From NCBI GenBank assembly GCA_022316685.1, contig JAKJHU010000016.1, positions 1,240,001-1,304,000 on the forward strand: 64,000 nucleotides of DNA, in the 5' to 3' direction. A model generated the notes under the pieces. That model had not been told where the DNA came from. It worked only from the letters and a program-made list of their open reading frames with translations, and ran no database searches. Position numbers and translations under genes: made by a program. Shown here piece by piece: positions 1 to 14,225 of this stretch (positions are counted from its first letter, which is position 1; each line of letters begins with the position of its first letter). This DNA comes from Progne subis subis. Taxonomy: Eukaryota; Chordata; Aves; Passeriformes; Hirundinidae.

Positions 1-3000
1 ATAGAATGTTGTTTTTCTTTTCCGGAAGAGAAAGGAAATCACAAAACCTTATCAAAAAAATGCAGCTAGCCAAAACCCTTCCCTTCCATTCATTTAAATC
101 CCTTTTATAAAATATAAATGTAATTATGAAAAGCACTATGAAGTCACTAATCATCATTGTAATTGAGATACACACATATTCCGTGAGTGGGACTAGATGA
201 TTCCTACTGGACCATTCAAATTCAAGGTATTCTGTGATAATATATACACATGCACGCAAAAAACAACGCACAGACACTGGTTTTGTATCAAACCACAACT
301 ATTAAAGATCATTTATAAACTGCTCTTTTTATGGAAATCCCAACATCTAACTTTATTATATAGCATAACCATTTGAGGAGTTCTCATCTGTGACATAAAT
401 CCTCTATTGCTAGTCATGGTTAGTAACAATGAATTATACTATAAAGGTTACCTGAAATCTCAATTACTTGGATCACTTTGCCAAATAATTAGTCTGCTCA
501 ACAATCAGAGAAATATGTACTGAGCCAAGAGACAGGGAATGTTCAGCAGGGGAATACAAATCCCGAGCAGTCACAGATACTGAAAAGGCAGCACAATAAA
601 CTTCATAAACAATCTCTCTTTATACCAGTTGGAAAGCAAGGATTCAGTTTCCCTTACCAGGGCACCATTTAAAGAAAACTAACCATTTGTTCACTTTAGT
701 GCAAGCAGAAGACAGTACAGCAGGATGTAACAAAATCAAACTGATACTTGAGAGTTAACTGGCAGAAACATATATATTCACTGAGAGATGCTGTAAACCA
801 TACTACAGTCTACATAATAAACTAGCTTTGTTTTTTCCCCCCAGCTGCTTCAAGATCTAACTAGCCACCCCAGCTGAGGCCATGGGGAAGGCTTTCAGGA
901 GTGCCAACATCTGCTTCTATTCCCATCAACGTCAAATTTGTCAGAACACGAAACTGCGCCAGAGAAACAATCTCTGCCATAGAAAATTAAACTCTGCTTC
1001 CATGGATATTCCCTGAAGTACCAAGTGTAGCAGATTGATTACACTTCCAATTTCTATTCCAAAATAAAGTTCCTTTCCAAAAAGGATATATGTGCATTTT
1101 ATATCTGTCTATGCATATGTGTATATATACATACACATGTGTACATGCATCCTAAAATTCTTTATGGCCTGGTTCACCTTTACTGGACTGTCAATTCGTG
1201 TGAATCAAACAAAAGAACTAAGCCCTATATCAGGTAAAAAGGTGACAAATTAAACTAGCCACTTTTTAGCAGCTCTTTACTATTAAACACTTTTTAATGT
1301 CTCATCAACTTCCACCCACAGTTTTACTGGTCTCTTGACTACTGCTATGCTGAGGATTCAAACGAGTACCCTGATTACACAGTATACGAAATCTCGCATG
1401 AAAACAGTCAGCAAATCACAAAAAACCCCAACTATTCTTTAAAAACTCTCATTAATACGCATATATTCCCCAGCACCACACCACAGAACAATGAGACTCT
1501 TAGAAAAGTTTATGCAGTTTTGCTCTAGTTCACTAGTCACGGAATAGAATTGCTAATGTTGGAAAAGACCTCCAAGATCATCAGGTTCAATCAGTAACCC
1601 AGCACTGCCATGTTCACCACTAAACCATGTCCCCAGGTGTCACATCTACATGTTTTTTGAACACTTCCAGGGATGGTGATTCCACCACTTCCCTGAGCAG
1701 CCTATTCCAATGCCTGAACACCCATTCAGTGAATCAATTTTTTCCTAATATCCAATCTACACCTCCTCTAGCACAGCCTCTTGTCCTGGCACTTGTAGCA
1801 GGGGAAGAAAGACTGATCCTTACCTCACTACAGCTTCCTTTCAGGTATTTGTAAAGAGTGATAAAGTTTTCCCTTGATCTCCTTTTTTCCAGGTTAATTG
1901 TGCTGATAGAGTAATATAGGAAATTTTCCCTATGTTTATACAGATCACAGTAAATATAGACATTGAAGAATCAAAGAGATAAGGTACATATTGATAATGT
2001 CAACTTTTTTGAAGCATTTTTACCCTAAGTACTCAAGGTAACTATTAATTATTCAGTCACACAGTTGGATGACATAGAATTATTTTAGATGGTGCAAATA
2101 TTCACCAACTGTTGCCTTCTGTCCCCTCCAGAAAGTGTATTTTGCTCAGAGAAAAAAAAAAAAAAATTTCCTCTATTCTTGCAAGTAAAGCTTCTCTTTC
2201 ATGGGAAAACAAAGATTTTGCCACAGGAAGATGGTATGATCACAAGCAGGAACATCCAGAAGCAGAAAAAGTTGCTAATTCAGCCAGCAAAGTATAAATT
2301 GTTCAAAACAGAAACTTAATATTGTAGCTTATTTAAAAAAATAAAAAACTCCATCAACAGATATAGTTTTAAAAGGCATTTTAGCGTCTTAAGTAAATTC
2401 TTCCATTACTTGTTACTTCTAAGAAATGCTACAAGGAGCAAAAACCCTGCTATTGCAATGACACTCTAAATGTTACAATGAAACATCTGAAGGAAAAGTA
2501 TAAGCATTTATTCATAATTTCCTGTGCATGCCTCCTCCCTCCAACATTGCTGCCACTACTGGGCAACTTAAGTTTCTCCACCTCACCACAATTGGCCCAA
2601 AACTGCTATTGCTCTGTATCACTGAAATCTCAGACTACACTACTACAGTTTATTACTGGAAGATTCAGGAGATACAAAAGAATAATATTAATATAACCAG
2701 ACCTTTCCACTCAGATTTGTTTTGTGATGAGTGCAGATGTAAAACATTATACTGTATTTATACAGCATAAAGCCAAAAGAGAAGAGATGAATGAAACCAC
2801 GTGGGAATGACTACTCAACTCCTTCTATCTAATAAAGTAGCAAATACATCAAATCTTCTGCTTTGCACCTTCCAGTGTTACAGACTTTTGACAGAACATA
2901 CAACCAAGCTATTTCTCACTACACTGATGATAAGTGGAAGATAAGCAATCATAGAGGAGTAGGCCAGAAAAAAAAAAGACTAAGAACCTGTAATGAACCA

Positions 3001-5019
3001 GAAATCTGTTCTGAGCAATACTCTTCAATTCCAACATAAACAAAAGAGCCTAAATAAATCTAGCATATCATAGGTATGTTTCCAGTGTAGGGAAACCAAC
3101 AAAGCATTTCCTGTGTTGACAGACACCAGCAAGGCACTTCCACCTTATAACCTCTTCATTCTCTAGCCATGCACAGCAGGTTTTTTTATTTATGAAAGTG
3201 AATACCCTATTTCCTATTAACTACAGTGAAAACTGCAGGTAATAGGAGACTATAACTTGCTTTGGCTTCTCAGTCATAAAGGAAACATGGTTTCTACCAC
3301 AATGAGCTCCACTGATGATGCTGAGATGACCTGGAGGCCCAGCTATTAACTTTGACTGGAACACAAACCCTCACACAATGATGGTTTTGATGGCTTATGT
3401 AAAATCAATGCGATGGTCTCCACACTGGTCCTAGCCCATAAATCCACCACCACAGTCGATCTCAACAGCAGTCCTCACAGGCAGACCAAAGGAAAGCTCA
3501 GAAATTGTTTCCTCAAACAAAACAGAGGTATAATTAAAACAAGCAACATTTCTCTGTGATGGATTTATGTCTCTGAACTGTCACTTGAACCCTGTCCACA
3601 ATCGTTAATGAATCTGGAAAGCTGAAGTAGAACCAAGTACTTAACGCCAACCAGTCTCCCTTTCTCCACATGATTTATTCAGATCATCTTGATCCAAACT
3701 GCAAAAAGACTCATTACTGAATTCAGTGTCTGGATAGAACTTGAAAAACATACAGACTCTGATGCTTGGGAGAATGTGAGCACTTACTGTTTGAACTCAG
3801 ATATCTTATGTCTAAAACCTTAGAATTCAAAATTAAAGATATTAAAAATCCTTCAAATTTGCTGAAATCCAAGACTCTGGCATACACCAAATTTCTGGCT
3901 TAAAGTAAAATATGGAAGAACATTGCCTTAGAATAGGTTTGTTGTTTTTTGGAGTTTTTTTATAGGTAAAACCTGGTTAAACGGAAGCAAGTAAAATAAT
4001 CACACAGCCCCTTATTCAAATATACATCCTAAACTAACAAAAACCACAAAACAAAAACCAAAACAGAAAAACCCAACACACTGGACCATTTACCATTTTT
4101 CATGGTTCTACTGAGGATAAACATATGGAGAAAATAAGCTACTCTGTAGATCTTATTTCACTCCAATGTCTGTGCTTTTATTCTCCCTGTCACAGCCAAC
4201 TTAAGAATTTCCTCTTTCATGGTAATAAGCAGAAAGTCTACAATTCTCAAGGCAACAAAGCAGGAAGTTTGCAGTTGGAAGGATTTCCCCTCTTCAATGG
4301 GACAGGAGAAGAGAAATGTATGATGGGGCTACCGTGAAAACTTTTGCATCCTGAAGCAGCTGATTTGGACTTATCACATCAGAGCCCTAAAGTGATGCTA
4401 CCAAGATCAGGCACAAATGAAACAGTGCCCGCATCTGTTCTGCAATAATTTACCGCTTCGGCTTTTTGAGAGAGTGAGAACTCCTGTCTCTCTGACCAGG
4501 GTATAACCTGGCACCAATAATCCTATCAACAGTGATAGTCAAACGCAGAAGGAAGCTCAGCAGAATGCGCCAGCTCCCCAGCTGACCCTGTATCACAAGG
4601 CTGGAGCGAACGCCACATGTGGCTTTAATGCCAAGCAGCTGCTGCACACCAGCACCCCCTCTGTCCTGCTCCCTCCCCCCTGCACCGCTGGGGTTCCAAG
4701 ACTACCGCAAGTAGTGGAACTGCGGCGCCCTAAAACCAACACAAGCCCCCGCACCCCTTAGGTTCGGGGGAGCCCGAACGCGTCTCTCCCCTCCGCTTCC
4801 ACGCGCGGAGGTGCGAGATCATCAGCGCCAAAGCGCGGCCGGGGAACCGGGGGGAGGGGGCAACGCACGGCTCCTCTTCGGCTGCTTCAAAACCTGCTAC
4901 CCTCCCTCCCAAGCAAAAGCTCGGGGTGAAGCCCTCTCCCGGCCCGGAGTCCCGCGGCTGCCGCGCTCCCGCCGCCTGCCCCGCGCAGCTGCGGGAGCGG
5001 CCGCGGCCCCGCCGCTCAC
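1..5019 (-). other. PREX2: PREX2 intron 1 (5' part)
   Basis: The sequence downstream of the exon 1 donor on the minus strand is intronic and runs off the window. It is AT-rich. The only repeat I recognise in it is a CR1 fragment at 1537-1897, and no further PREX2 exon is visible. The part nearest the exon (4700-5019) belongs to the CpG island. A short A run lies at about 2151-2165. Confidence 0.8.
1537..1897 (-). repeat. CR1 LINE fragment (3' end)
   Basis: On the plus strand this reads as the reverse complement of a CR1 3' region. It starts with a degenerate tail (tcacggaatagaat), followed by a GGAAAAGACCTCCAAGATCATC-type block, then the CCAGGGATGGTGATTCCACCACTTCCCTGAGCAGCC block, and ends at a TTTTCCAGG block. 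It is non-coding, diverged and 5' truncated, and it lies in PREX2 intron 1. Confidence 0.85.
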
Positions 5020-5470
5020 CGACACCAGGAACTCCAGCGTGCCCACGTAGTCCCGCTCCGTCTTGAGCAGCTCGTTGAGGACGCACACGCGTAAGCGAAG
5101 CTGCTTCTCCAAGTCCTTCCCGCTTTCCCCCTTGCCTTCCCCCTTGCTTTCTTCTGTCATGGTGCAGCGAGGAGGATCGGCGCTCCCAGCCCGGCGCCTT
5201 CCCCTGAGCGCCCCGGCGCTGCGCTGCGGACAAGGACAACAAAAGACCCCGCCAAGTTACACAGCGGGGCCGGGCTCCGGCCGGTCCCCGGCCGCGCTGC
5301 AGCCGCAGCCCCCGCTCACCCCGCTCCCGCGGCGGTCCGGAGGCGATGAGCCGCCCCAGAGCGCGCTCCTTTCCCGTCAGGAAGGGGACACAGCCTGGAG
5401 GAAACGAGCGGTCACTGGTTCCCAGCTCGCCCTGCTAGCTGAGAGGTTGGAAAACCTCCGCAGCGGCACA
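4700..5470 (-). promoter_or_regulatory. PREX2: CpG island / promoter region of PREX2
   Basis: This block is dense in CpG and GC-rich against an AT-rich background, and it spans PREX2 exon 1. It includes SP1-type GC boxes and no obvious TATA box near the ATG, which fits a CpG-island promoter with dispersed start sites. The transcription start should lie between 5161 and about 5470, but its position cannot be fixed from sequence. Open frames on both strands here are a by-product of high GC content. Confidence 0.7.
5020..5160 (-). CDS. PREX2: PREX2 coding exon 1 (N-terminus and start of DH domain)
   Basis: This is the first coding exon of PREX2, a cytoplasmic and membrane-recruited guanine-nucleotide exchange factor that activates Rac downstream of PIP3 and G-beta-gamma; the human protein is also known to bind and inhibit PTEN. 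The exon encodes 47 residues. It opens with a variable, Lys/Glu/Gly/Ser-rich stretch (residues 2-14), followed by [18 protein letters not shown] and [15 protein letters not shown], which match the start of the PREX2 DH domain as I know it. The ERDYVGTL segment is the typical beginning of a Dbl-homology domain. The paralogue PREX1 has a different, Ala/Pro-rich N-terminus, so PREX2 is the better fit. The ATG has an A at -3. The exon ends in phase 0 at a consensus donor (GTGAGC on the minus strand, 5014-5019). The remaining exons lie outside the window, past position 1. Confidence 0.93.
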
Positions 5471-8177
5471 GACTTGGACATTAATCAAAAGCTTTGTATC
5501 CATGTGACTCCAACCCCTTCCCCCCCTTCGCTAAATCTCAGGAAAAAGGAAAGGAAACAACTTCAGGGAGGATTGCGTGCCAGCAGCTGCCTGTTTCACA
5601 CACAAGCTGCGAGCTCCAGTTTGAGGCTAATTGGAGACCTCCAACAAGAGAGTAAAAGAATTATAAAAATGTCCCAGCAAGCTGGCCGGCCAGGGAATCG
5701 GCAGTTGTTTTTGTTTTGATTTTATCATCAGCAAAGGGCCATTTCAACTTCCCCTTCCACACCTTCCCACGAGATGTATATTACAATGTGTATTATAAAG
5801 ACGAGCTGTGATAGTCTCCCGAACAAACATACACAGCTAAGCGTGTGCTGAGCAGGTAGAGAGAAAGACCTTGAAGATAGTGAGGGGGGTTTACGTTGGC
5901 TGGTTTGCTTGTTTATTGAAACAAAGTGCTATAAAATCTATATTTTACAGTTTTCCTATCTGCCTATCAGACTTGCATGATACATTAAAAGGATAAAATA
6001 TAATTCAGTAGGTATTTCAAACAGCTAGCAAAAAGTATACAGCTACTTTAGACAAGGGGAACTGATTTCTTGAAGACAGAAATATATGAAGGACACTACC
6101 ATATGAATTTGAAGACCACTAATGAAAGCTGAAGTTTTCTCTGGCTAGCTCTTCAGTTTGTGACCGGAAAAAAAAAATATATAGGTCTTCAAACTTATGT
6201 ATTCCATATCAACTCTTTTTAAACCTGCAACATCCTAAAGGGATGGAATAAAATTAAAACCTGAGAGTAAAACTTTTCTACAGCTGTAGAACAAGTTGAG
6301 GCAATGAGAGGAGTCCTTTAGTGGGAGAAAATAAGCAAAGACATTTCTGTTCTGATAACTAGGCATCAACAAGCTGTCTGCCTCAGACATTTTCTGTGAA
6401 ACAGAGAATACACTTCCCACAAGAAGTTTCCCAAAGAGCAGAGGAAAAGAAAAAAAGAAAAAAGCCTATTTCTTTGAATCTGACCTACTTCCTTGCATCC
6501 TCCCCTTCCCAGACACAAACAGTTCCTGTGCATAAAGCCAAGGCAAAGGAGCAGCAGTTGCTGAGACAAATTCTGCCACATGTAACCTGCTCAGCCATTT
6601 ATGCATGTGCAGATAAACCTGGAACTTGCCTGCTGACCTCAACATAAGCTCCTTTCTCAATATGGCACTGGTCCACTTCACAAACAGACGCTGATTTTCA
6701 CGGAAATCAAAATTTCATGTTATTGAGTACCTCATGGCCCTGCTAAATTTGTTTCAAATGGACTGATGGATTGAAAAGCCAAACACAGCTCATTGAAGCC
6801 TCTTTCTTTAGAAAACGTGTTCAAAATAGACAACATGTCTGATATTCAAAACTTTTTCATCCTCTTGGTGGGCTTCATCAGTGAGACACTGCCCCAAAGT
6901 CCTGAGGTTCTGTGGCATCTGCCTTGATCGTGTGGAGGAGATTAGGTGTTTCACAACTGCTTGCATCAGCATCAAAAAGGCTACTTCTAATCACCCACTG
7001 AACCCCATGATGAAGCTCTCAATTGGCAACCAGAAAAAAAAAAGATCCAAAGCCACTGGAGTAGGACACACTATTGTTTCACACTCCTAAATGCATGTGG
7101 GTGCCCTTCTTCAGGGGCACTCTACCCTCAGTCATAACCTAATGCCTCAAACTTGTTAAATTTCCTGTCAAAAAGCACCCTCTCTTTTGGGAAAGCAGAA
7201 ATAAAAGTCCACTCCATGGTTTGTTTTCAGACATTCCCCTGTGCTCTCAGCTTCAGCCGTGTGCCATTTGTTGTCCCGTGCACACTCACAGACCAAGGTG
7301 ACAGCTAAAAGAGGCAGAGGCAGCAGCTTAGTATTTCTTTCCCATTGTCTATAGAAGTAAAAATCAAGAATCCCTGCATGTTGGTATCTCACTGCCAGAA
7401 AACCTCAAAGCCATAGTGATTCTTGTCCTCGTTTACACTCCTGCTGCCCTCACACAATGCTTCTTCATTGAAGCAAGCAGCTCCAGCTATCTGGGCCAGC
7501 AAAAGCATTAGGGACAACACACAAGAGATTTTTTTATGACTCATCTAAAGCCACTGAACCCAGCAAAACCCAGAGCAGATGTGCAGCGATAGGAAAAGTC
7601 ATTTTAAGTACCAGACACAATCTATGGAAAACATACGTGCCTACAGGCTCAGCCAATTTTCCTGACAACCTGCTTGAAGTAATAAAGACATGGGGCAAAT
7701 TACTCTTTTCCCCTAGTTTCAGGAAAAAAGCTAAATTGCTCCAATTGTAGTTTTCACTACACCAAAATTGAGTAAAAAAAGGACTAAGTAGAAAAACAGT
7801 AGACTATGGAGACAAAGGATAAAAAAGCCTGAACAAGACATTTTAAGCAACTAAACAGCCAATTTTACACTGTGATGTAGCAGGAAAGCTGACTAGCAGA
7901 TAACTTTGGTTCTGTGTTTTAGACAGGGAGTGCTGGGTAAAACATTGTATTGGTTATGCTAGGATGTGGGAGACAGCAATTCTTGCTCCCTAGGTGGAAA
8001 GACACTGATTTGGAGAAACTGGAAAAACCATACCATTCCCATGGAATGTTATAAATCCAGAATCCAAGAAGAACTATTTTGATCCAATGGTATTTGAGGC
8101 CCAAGTTGGATTTCTACTTCGAATCCTGTTGAAAAAAAAATACGGCAACACATATGGCCTATACAAATAACTGATGA

Positions 8178-8612
8178 TGGATGTGACCTCTTCAGATCCA
8201 GTCCAGCCCTCCTGCAACAGAATGCCCAGAGCAACAGGACAGGTTGTCCAGCCAGGTTTTGAGTGACTCCACAGACAGAACTCCATAGTCTCTATGGGAA
8301 ACATGTGCCAGTGTTTGACCAGTATTCTACAGTTTGGGGAAAAAAAAAAAAAAAAAAAAAAAAAACCACCAAAAAAAACCTCATGTTCAATCAGAATTCC
8401 ATAGTTTTTAATATGTACCCATTGCTTCTCATCCAGTCAGCTTGCACTACTAAGAAAAATCTGGCTCCTTGTCATCATTCCCTCCCATCAAGCATTTAGA
8501 AACTAGGATAAGATTGCCCATGAACCTTCTCTCTTCCAGGCTGAATAGTTCCATCTGCCTCAGCCTCTCCACATATGTGAGGTCCTCCAATTCCTTAGTA
8601 ATCTTTGTGGTC
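8178..8612 (-). repeat. CR1 LINE fragment interrupted by poly-A
   Basis: Blocks typical of an antisense CR1 3' region appear in the expected order: gacctcttcagatccagtcc, then a CCAGCCAGGTTTTGAGT block, a GTGCCAGTGTTTGACC block, and finally CTTCCAGGCTGAATAGTTCC with GCCTCTCCACATATGTGAGG. A 26-base A run (8340-8365) sits inside the element where CR1 normally reads on without a gap. Confidence 0.8.
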
Positions 8613-10393
8613 TTATCTGATGATATGGACCAAGATACTTTATTAAATATCTTATGCATGACAGATGATAACAATTAAACTTTAATGATCTGCCATGACA
8701 CTTATGGTTTCTATTGGAAAACCTCACGGATTTGTTTCTGCATTGCCACTCAATGATGGGTATCAATGCAAGACAGCTCCAGTATCACACAAGAATGAAG
8801 TCAAGTGTTCTGCAGGGCACGTTATTTTGTGTTACAGAACTGCATTACTGTAAAGGATTCCTCAGCCCAGCTGGGCATTTAAAATTGTCTATTTTAAGAG
8901 AGAGCTAAAACTAATTTTTATATTTAAAAAAACAAACAAACAAAAAAAAAAAAAAACAGATAAACAGAAAGTCCTTAAGAATTACTAAGAGGCCCATGCA
9001 TCAAATGTGGTAACAAACACTAAAAAGAGTTTAGTAGAATAAAAACAGTTTCTTTACAGGTGTCTCTAGTTACCATACTGTGCAATTAAAAGGTTAATAT
9101 GTACGGGACTAGCTGTAAAGTGTTACAAGGTAAGTGCTGGAGAGTAAATAAACTGCAAAGTTCACTTTGGACACATTACTGTCAGTTCATTCACAACAGA
9201 ATTTACACCAAACCAACTTTGCAACCACAGGTTTTAAAGGTAAGTCATTATATGTACAGGATGAACCAAAACAATCAGTTCTAGAACCTTCCTTTATCGC
9301 ATTTTGGAAAAAAATATGAAGATGCTTTAACTAACCATTTAAATGGTCCCAAGCATAATAAGTTATAATCTTCACTGTAAAATAATCATCAACACCATGA
9401 GTGAGCTCATATAATCAAAAGCTTTCTACAGGTATTCTGGATACAAGCTGATTTCCTTCCCAAAACCAGACTTTTTACCCCAAGCTGTTACGACATTGCT
9501 CTCCCAAGTATGCGTGCACAAGACTTTACCACAAAACTTTTCCAGGAGCTTCTTATGATGGTGCATATCTTTGCAAAAGTCTTTTCATAATTTTATTCCC
9601 ACCAACATGAGGGACACAGCAAACATCTGTAGTAAACAAAATCTTAACATTCAGCTTTACTTAGCATAGAAAGAACTACTGATGCACGATCCAAACCTGA
9701 TTTATCAAAAAATAAATCTAAAATTATATACAGTGATTATAGCACTTAATAAAAAGGGTGATTTGCATTTCACTTAAATTAACATATTTTTTTTTCCCTG
9801 TGGGGGTAAATTGTACCTTTAAGAAATCCTATAGCAAAAGCCACCCAAGTCCTAGAATAACAAGTGATCACTACAGATGTTTTTTCTTCAGAAGGGTATC
9901 TAGCATGGGCCAGCATGCACACAGAATCCCAAGAGAGGAGCAGAATTAGTCCAAATATCTTTTAACTTTAAATTGGTATTAAAAGACACATACTAACACA
10001 AATGCATGGCAAGATTTCCTCAAGAAACTGTAATTAGTTCAGGAAGAAATTGCCCTTACCTGAAACCACCATTACAAAACAAAAACAGTCTCCACAAGAT
10101 TCTTACCCAACTTAGGTACCCTGATGAAGGCTATTTAAACCTCACCTTGTGTAATGTCTAAGCAGAACAGAAAGAACAGCTGCAGACAATTACTCCAGCT
10201 TGATTTGAGGACATCTGATTACAGCCTCTTCACATTAGCTATTTTAGCAACGTTTTTAAAGCTGGTAAGAAGTTGAAATAATATTAATTGTAAACCATGC
10301 AAGCTGAAATAAGAGGAATATCGTTTACACAAGTAATGGCAGAAAACCCATCTTGATAAGAAGTACCAGGTGTTTTATGCTGCTTTTTATATC

Positions 10394-10467
10394 ATATATA
10401 TATATATTTATATATATATATATTATATATATTTATATATTATATTTATATATATATATATATATAA
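10394..10467. repeat. AT dinucleotide microsatellite
   Basis: A TA/TTATA-rich tract of about 74 bases with interruptions. It is probably length-variable. Confidence 0.85.
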
Positions 10468-13400
10468 TGCCATTTTTATATCACTCTGTGAGTGAAGCCC
10501 TTGCTGATCAATTAAAACACCTTTTTTGATCTCTGCAAAGCAACTGAAGTGAGATTGCACAGCAGGGATTTATGTGGAAACAATGACAGAAAAATAACCA
10601 CATCTTTGGCTTTTAGCTAACAAAGTATGATACAAAGAAAAGCATAATCAATTTCCATTCAGTTTACTTTAAGGTAAAAGTAAAAACAATCTTATAATAA
10701 GAAGAAACTGGCTAAGAGCTTTCAGGAATAATGTTAGCTGATGTACAGAAATTTCTCTAAATTTAGAGTGTAGCAAGTTTGTTTGCTGATATTTAATCAC
10801 AGGGCAGTAACTCATCAATAACTTTCCAACACTAGTTGTTGAACTGTTATATAAACATATGCAACTATTTTGAAGGACTTTGGAGGTAGAAGGAACATTA
10901 GATTCATCAGCTGGTACAAGCTACAAGACAGATCTGTATCTGACTTTTACAAGTATCCATTATATTTTAGCAAGTATATTACGTCTAGACCCACTTGAAG
11001 GCTCTCTTTCAGCTTGAAATACCTTTGATACAAGAGGTATTTTTATCACATTTTAGTAAGGAACTTTTGTCCCTCAGAGGACAAAAAGAGGACAAAGACT
11101 TACTATTGTTATTCAGAGGTTAATACATTAAATATTTTATTTAACAAAAGTCTTTGCTTTGATGTTCAAAAAGGTGGGGTTTTTTTTGTTTTTTCTCCAA
11201 GTATTTTAATGTTCTTACTCTTGGACAGTGACTTAGGGGTTTTTTTTGTTTTGTTTTGTTTTTTTTTTAATAATCATCTCTCCAGTTACTGCATGTGTAG
11301 TATAAGATACTGTTAATATTTGCTAAAAATCTTGAACTCAACAAGGCTTCTAATTGGGTTAAAAAAATTTTGTATTTTGCTATAATTGCTGGATTGAGTG
11401 ATACAGGACCCTCAAATATCAATTAACTTAAAGCTCAAGACCAGAAAAAAAAACTTACCTCAATTCATGCATTGTCAGAAATTACTTTTATGCTCCCAAA
11501 TATGTGTTTGAGATAGAGGGTGGGGAGCAGGCAAGGAGAGGTAACATAAAGCAGATGTCCAGAAGCAAGCTAGACATGCATGTAAGCAGAACACCAGTCA
11601 CGCTGGCAATACCAGCACAAAACAAAAAGCATTTGATTGGTCTCAAGATTTCCATTTTCTTTTAAGTAACCAATACTTGCACCATCTCTCTGCCTCTGGC
11701 AAACCAAGAGTAAATACAGATTGTTCAAGTTATGATGTGCTATAAAGTACGTGACAGCTAAGCTCCTCTTTTCTCCGAGCTCCTTCTGCCGTGCAGCAAC
11801 TTCCACAGATAATAAAAAACAGCTGAGATACAGAGTTCATTGGTTAAAGTTGAAAGTACAGAACAAACTGCTATTATGCTCCAGGGATTTAATGTTGATG
11901 ATACCCAAAGCACATATTTTGCATCTCCAACCCTTCAGAGAGTACAAGACCAGAGCAGGAAATATCTTGAAACTATTCCAAAGTAAGGGCTCTAGCAAGA
12001 CCTATCAATCAAGAAAAGACAACTTGAAGCTGAAAAATTAATTTGGATTTTATTATGGTTGATGCATTTTCATTATTAAAGAGCTGAAGGAATGATAACT
12101 ACTGCAGAGAAATCTGAATTTTTTTTTCTTCCCTAGGTAGGATTGCTGCTGTCAGAAGATGAAGCCTCTGCCAAAATGAAGGCTTTAAAAACTTGGAGCT
12201 TATCATCAGAAAAGCAGAGTAAGACTGGACATGCCCAAAGATCAAGGCCAGGTACAGCAGTGTTCCAGTGTTCATTTGCTAGATTTTTCTATGAAGAACT
12301 AAAACCTTCTGGTTTTAAAAGCAGAATTAAGCAAAAGCAAAATCTGAATGATAGGTTTACCACAATGGCAGCTTATTATTTTATAGTAAGATAGTTCACA
12401 GACAAACTATGATATGTATATTTGGATGTTCTTTGTTTGCCCAAACAGGGAACAAGACAAGGCCCTGCAGGCCCAGCCATGTGCTTCAACCACAAAACAA
12501 CACAAAATAAGGTTAGATCATCAGCTGACATAAATCATCATAACTCCATTAGCTTCACTGACCGTTAAAGACTCAGAAGAAATATGGACTAACAGCATAA
12601 CCCTACTTGAACTATCACTCATTTATTTTAGCTGTGTATAAGAAAAAGATATTTTACTGCTGGTTTTAATGTAATTTTCTTCCCTAGAAAGGTAGAAAAA
12701 AGAAAGAAAATATTAGAAAGAAAATTAAAAATCACTGCCAACAAATATCTATGAACTAAACAAAAACACTCAGACTTCTTTGTAAATATACTTAGTTCAT
12801 CAACCATAAAATGATTACACATGATTACACAAACGAAATGTTTGTAGAATACTTTTAATAAAACATGATAATTTGCTCTGAGTCACTTTCTTGTTAAATT
12901 TCCCTTTCACTTCTACCTATCATGATAACATATATGATGTTATAATATTCACATAGTTTGTCCCCAGTGAAATATGAAATGTCAACCCTAGAAGTAAAAA
13001 TTTCTTTCAGGCAACACTGATTGAACAAGGATGTGGAACTTTTTTTTTTTTTTTTTTAAGACAAACTTATTCATTCAGCTCCTCTGACTTCCAGGATTTA
13101 GCTTCCATAACACAATTTAATATATCAATTTAAAAAATAACTTTATGATATGATGCAAATTACTACCGTTCAGGCATTAAGCAATATGACTGGGACCTGG
13201 GACCTGTTTATTATCCTACCCTTCCTATAAGGGAAAAGACCTATGATGTTAAGTGTTAAGGTTAGGATTAAAAAAACCCAAAAATACATTGCTATTTTTT
13301 ATTGCTAGCTAATTGCTATTTATAATGGAAGAAAGACAGTCAAAGTAACAGTCCTTGCACTTCAGGTAGGAACTGTTCAAGACAACATTCCCCAATTTTG

Positions 13401-13709
13401 GGACAACTTGAATACTGCCATTTGAGACTATGAGAAACTTCCTTTATTTCACATGTACAACTACTAATGCAAGTGGTTCAAAAATACTTGGCCTGGTTTA
13501 CCTCTAGATTTGGAGGCTATGTCTCGTTTTCCTGCACTGTTGGACCAGATAATAACCAGTTCTGCATCCAGAAAAGTCGATCAGACAGGATTTATCTAAT
13601 TGGTGTGGGTTTATCTGTAGTTATAAAATACTTTTTCTTGATCCCTATAGCAGGGTCTGTAAGGGAATAAAGAATTATTAAAGTAACATATATCAAAAAG
13701 ATCATATAG

Positions 13710-14225
13710 ATTACAAGGACCTCTGTCACGCCTAGATTAAACATCCTGCTCAAAGTAAGTATAATGAGAGAAAGCTATGTAGCTGAGTTTGTAGAATATC
13801 TACTACTCTGGGAAACCTATTCCAGTGTTTTACCACTCCTATGGGGTTTTTTTACCATGTACCATCAACATTTTCCATGTTCTTATTTATGTCTGTTGCC
13901 CATCATCCTTCTGCTGTATAACTCTGAGAAGATTCTGGCTTAATCTCTCCATAATTTGTAGAGAGTTACAGAGAGCAGCACCACCCCTGCCTGTTCTTCT
14001 GCAGGTTAAACAAACCCATCTGGTTCTCTCAGCCACTTCTTGTACTCCATAAGCTTCCTGCTGGCTCCCTGCTAGACTCATTCCAACATGTCAATGTCTG
14101 TCTGGTACTGATGAACCCAAAATTGGGTATTGTGCTCCAGCAGCAGTCTCTGAAGTGCCGGACACAGGGGAGGAATTACTTCCCTCAACATGCTGGTTAT
14201 ACTGTTATTCTTATACTCAGCCTGG
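13710..14225 (-). repeat. CR1 LINE fragment
   Basis: This is a diverged antisense CR1. Recognisable blocks include aaggacctctgtcacgcctag near the 3' end, gggaaacctattccagtg, gcaggttaaacaaacccatct, ccaaaattgggtattgtgctcc and aattacttccctcaacatgctgg. It extends further 5' than most copies in the window. Confidence 0.75.

Larger units (their letters stand above)
5471..13709. other. Intergenic DNA upstream of PREX2
   Basis: This is mostly unique AT-rich sequence. It holds one CR1 fragment (8178-8612), an AT dinucleotide tract (10394-10467) and poly-A/T runs, including a T run at 13040-13057. The open frames are short, with no recognisable protein similarity and no splice-bounded exons. I see no gene here. 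Confidence 0.6.

Noticed and set aside
4730..5242. 170-residue minus-strand and 218-residue plus-strand open frames (the latter 5063-5719) around PREX2 exon 1
   Set aside because: They are GC-rich shadow frames; the conserved DH-domain start is in a different minus-strand frame.
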